Position numbers and translations under genes: made by a program. The notes under the pieces were generated by a model that was not told the origin of the DNA, did not search any database, and saw nothing but the letters and a program-made list of their open reading frames with translations. This document shows, piece after piece, positions 17,408-18,192 of a DNA stretch of 18,192 bases (position 1 is the stretch's first letter; the number at the start of each line of letters is the position of its first letter). Source of the stretch: Butyriboletus loyo (taxonomy: Eukaryota > Basidiomycota > Agaricomycetes > Boletales > Boletaceae); NCBI GenBank assembly GCA_038093515.1, contig JBBPSI010000373.1:1-18192 (forward strand). Direction: 5' to 3'.

Positions 17408-18192
17408 ATGGAGTCCCACCGGAGCCACGAACGAGTCCCCGACACTGCGTCGGAGCTCCTCATCGCCGAGTTGGTACTCAATGATATAGCTGCCGTCCAG
17501 GCCACCCAGAAACGCAAGGCACGCGAGGGCGCCCCGCGTAGCGACGAAGACATCGCGTTTGGCCTCCAAGCTGCCTCTTTGAACGCGCGCATCGGCGTCT
17601 TGCGCGACCACCAATTTGCTTCGAGCATCGATCACGCCATCGAATCCGACGCGCGTCAACTGTGGAGACTTGCGCATCTAGAATGGGCTGAGCGTGATGA
17701 CCATCGGGCAGCTATCGCCCTTGGAGGAGGGCATGATTTGCCACGACAGACACTGTCGCAACGAATTATGGGACGGACCTTGGTTCGATCTGCTAGGTCA
17801 ATCTGAGCGTGACTTTGTACTTCATCGACGTCCGTTGACCATTCCTAGAGAACCTGCTCCCGCGCACCGTGGACATACTAGTAACACCACGGAGGAGGAC
17901 ACGGAAGCCATCAACGCGGGCATGGGAAATATTGTCATTACCACCCCAGAGGCTTCCAAAACCCTTCCCATCCAATCCTCCAAGTGAGACTCGTCTCCCT
18001 GAACGTAAACATAACTGATTCGAGGACCAGGAACCCCGACGTAGATCTCGAATGTGTCATTTGCGGGGACGACGTCGTTGCGAGTCGTTCATTTAAAGCA
18101 CCCTGCGCGCACCGCTATTGTCGAGGCTGTATCGTGAGCCTCGTCGAAACATCTCTGCGTGATGAGAGCCTCCACCCGCTGCGGTGCTGTCA
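17408..18192 (+). CDS. RBR/RING-type E3 ubiquitin ligase, 5' part (runs off the window)
   Basis: RBR ligases pass ubiquitin from an E2 to a Cys in RING2 and then to substrate. The start is ATG at 17408 in a strong context (ACCATGG). Exon 1 (17408-17796) encodes a helical N-terminal region: SELLIAELVLNDIAAVQATQ, RSDEDIAFGLQAASLNARIG and WRLAHLEWAERDDHRAAIAL. A 52-bp intron at 17797-17848 (GTCAAT donor, GTTGACC branch, CCTAG acceptor) joins in frame to exon 2 (17849-17983), an acidic disordered linker. A second intron at 17984-18030 (GTGAGA, AACTGAT branch, ACCAG) leads into the RING domain: ECVICGDDVVASRSFKAPCA, then HRYCRGCI and LHPLRCC at the window edge. The Cys/His ligands of RING1 visible so far are all present. 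RING against RBR rests on family resemblance, since the IBR and RING2 lie outside the window. The first donor is weak; without splicing the frame stops at 17804-17806. Confidence 0.8.

Noticed and set aside
17700..17990. Frameshift in the RBR gene between its first and second reading frames
   Set aside because: A 52-bp intron at 17797-17848 with a good branch site and acceptor joins the two frames exactly, so no mutation is needed.
1..18192. CRISPR array, rRNA or tRNA genes
   Set aside because: No regularly spaced repeats, and no rRNA or cloverleaf signatures were seen on either strand.

Overview
The window looks like genomic DNA of a filamentous basidiomycete, probably an Agaricomycete and possibly a member of Boletales. 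The genes are split by very short GT-AG introns (about 40-80 bases) with CTRAY-type branch sites. The proteins resemble Agaricomycete families: a 7-blade WD40 protein with a disordered tail, a Crinkler/RHS-type P-loop NTPase, fungal COA1 and an RBR ubiquitin ligase. The taxonomic call rests on remembered family resemblance, not on a search.

Layout. (1) 1-1930 is repeat-rich. A 505-bp solo LTR (138-642) with a perfect 5-bp target duplication sits inside a proline-rich minus-strand coding sequence. A second, related LTR-like copy starts at 1563. (2) 2366-5781 (minus strand) holds three adjacent relics of housekeeping genes: a USP10/Ubp3-like deubiquitinase without its catalytic Cys region, the C-terminal half of the ribosome-biogenesis factor ESF1, and a PRCC-like protein. 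The PRCC and ESF1 pieces are joined in one reading frame. (3) 5926-6379 holds an unidentified frameshifted coding pair, and 6585-7290 a cytidine deaminase pseudogene. (4) 8018-10370 is a complete WD40 gene whose tail is built from small phase-0 exons, with one exon-intron-exon unit duplicated in tandem. (5) 11577-13697 carries two intact genes, a Rossmann-fold NAD(P)-binding protein and the mitochondrial assembly factor COA1. (6) 14653-17056 is a decayed P-loop NTPase of the Crinkler/RHS type. (7) 17408-end is the 5' part of an RBR/RING ubiquitin ligase that runs off the window.

The genes do not form a pathway. The pattern is a mosaic: intact genes (WD40, Rossmann, COA1, RBR) lie next to a decayed block of normally conserved genes and to mobile or effector-like relics. 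Because the intact genes splice without error, the frameshifts elsewhere are more likely real decay than general poor sequence. Single-base errors in homopolymers cannot be excluded for individual sites.

No rRNA, tRNA, CRISPR array or replication origin was recognised.
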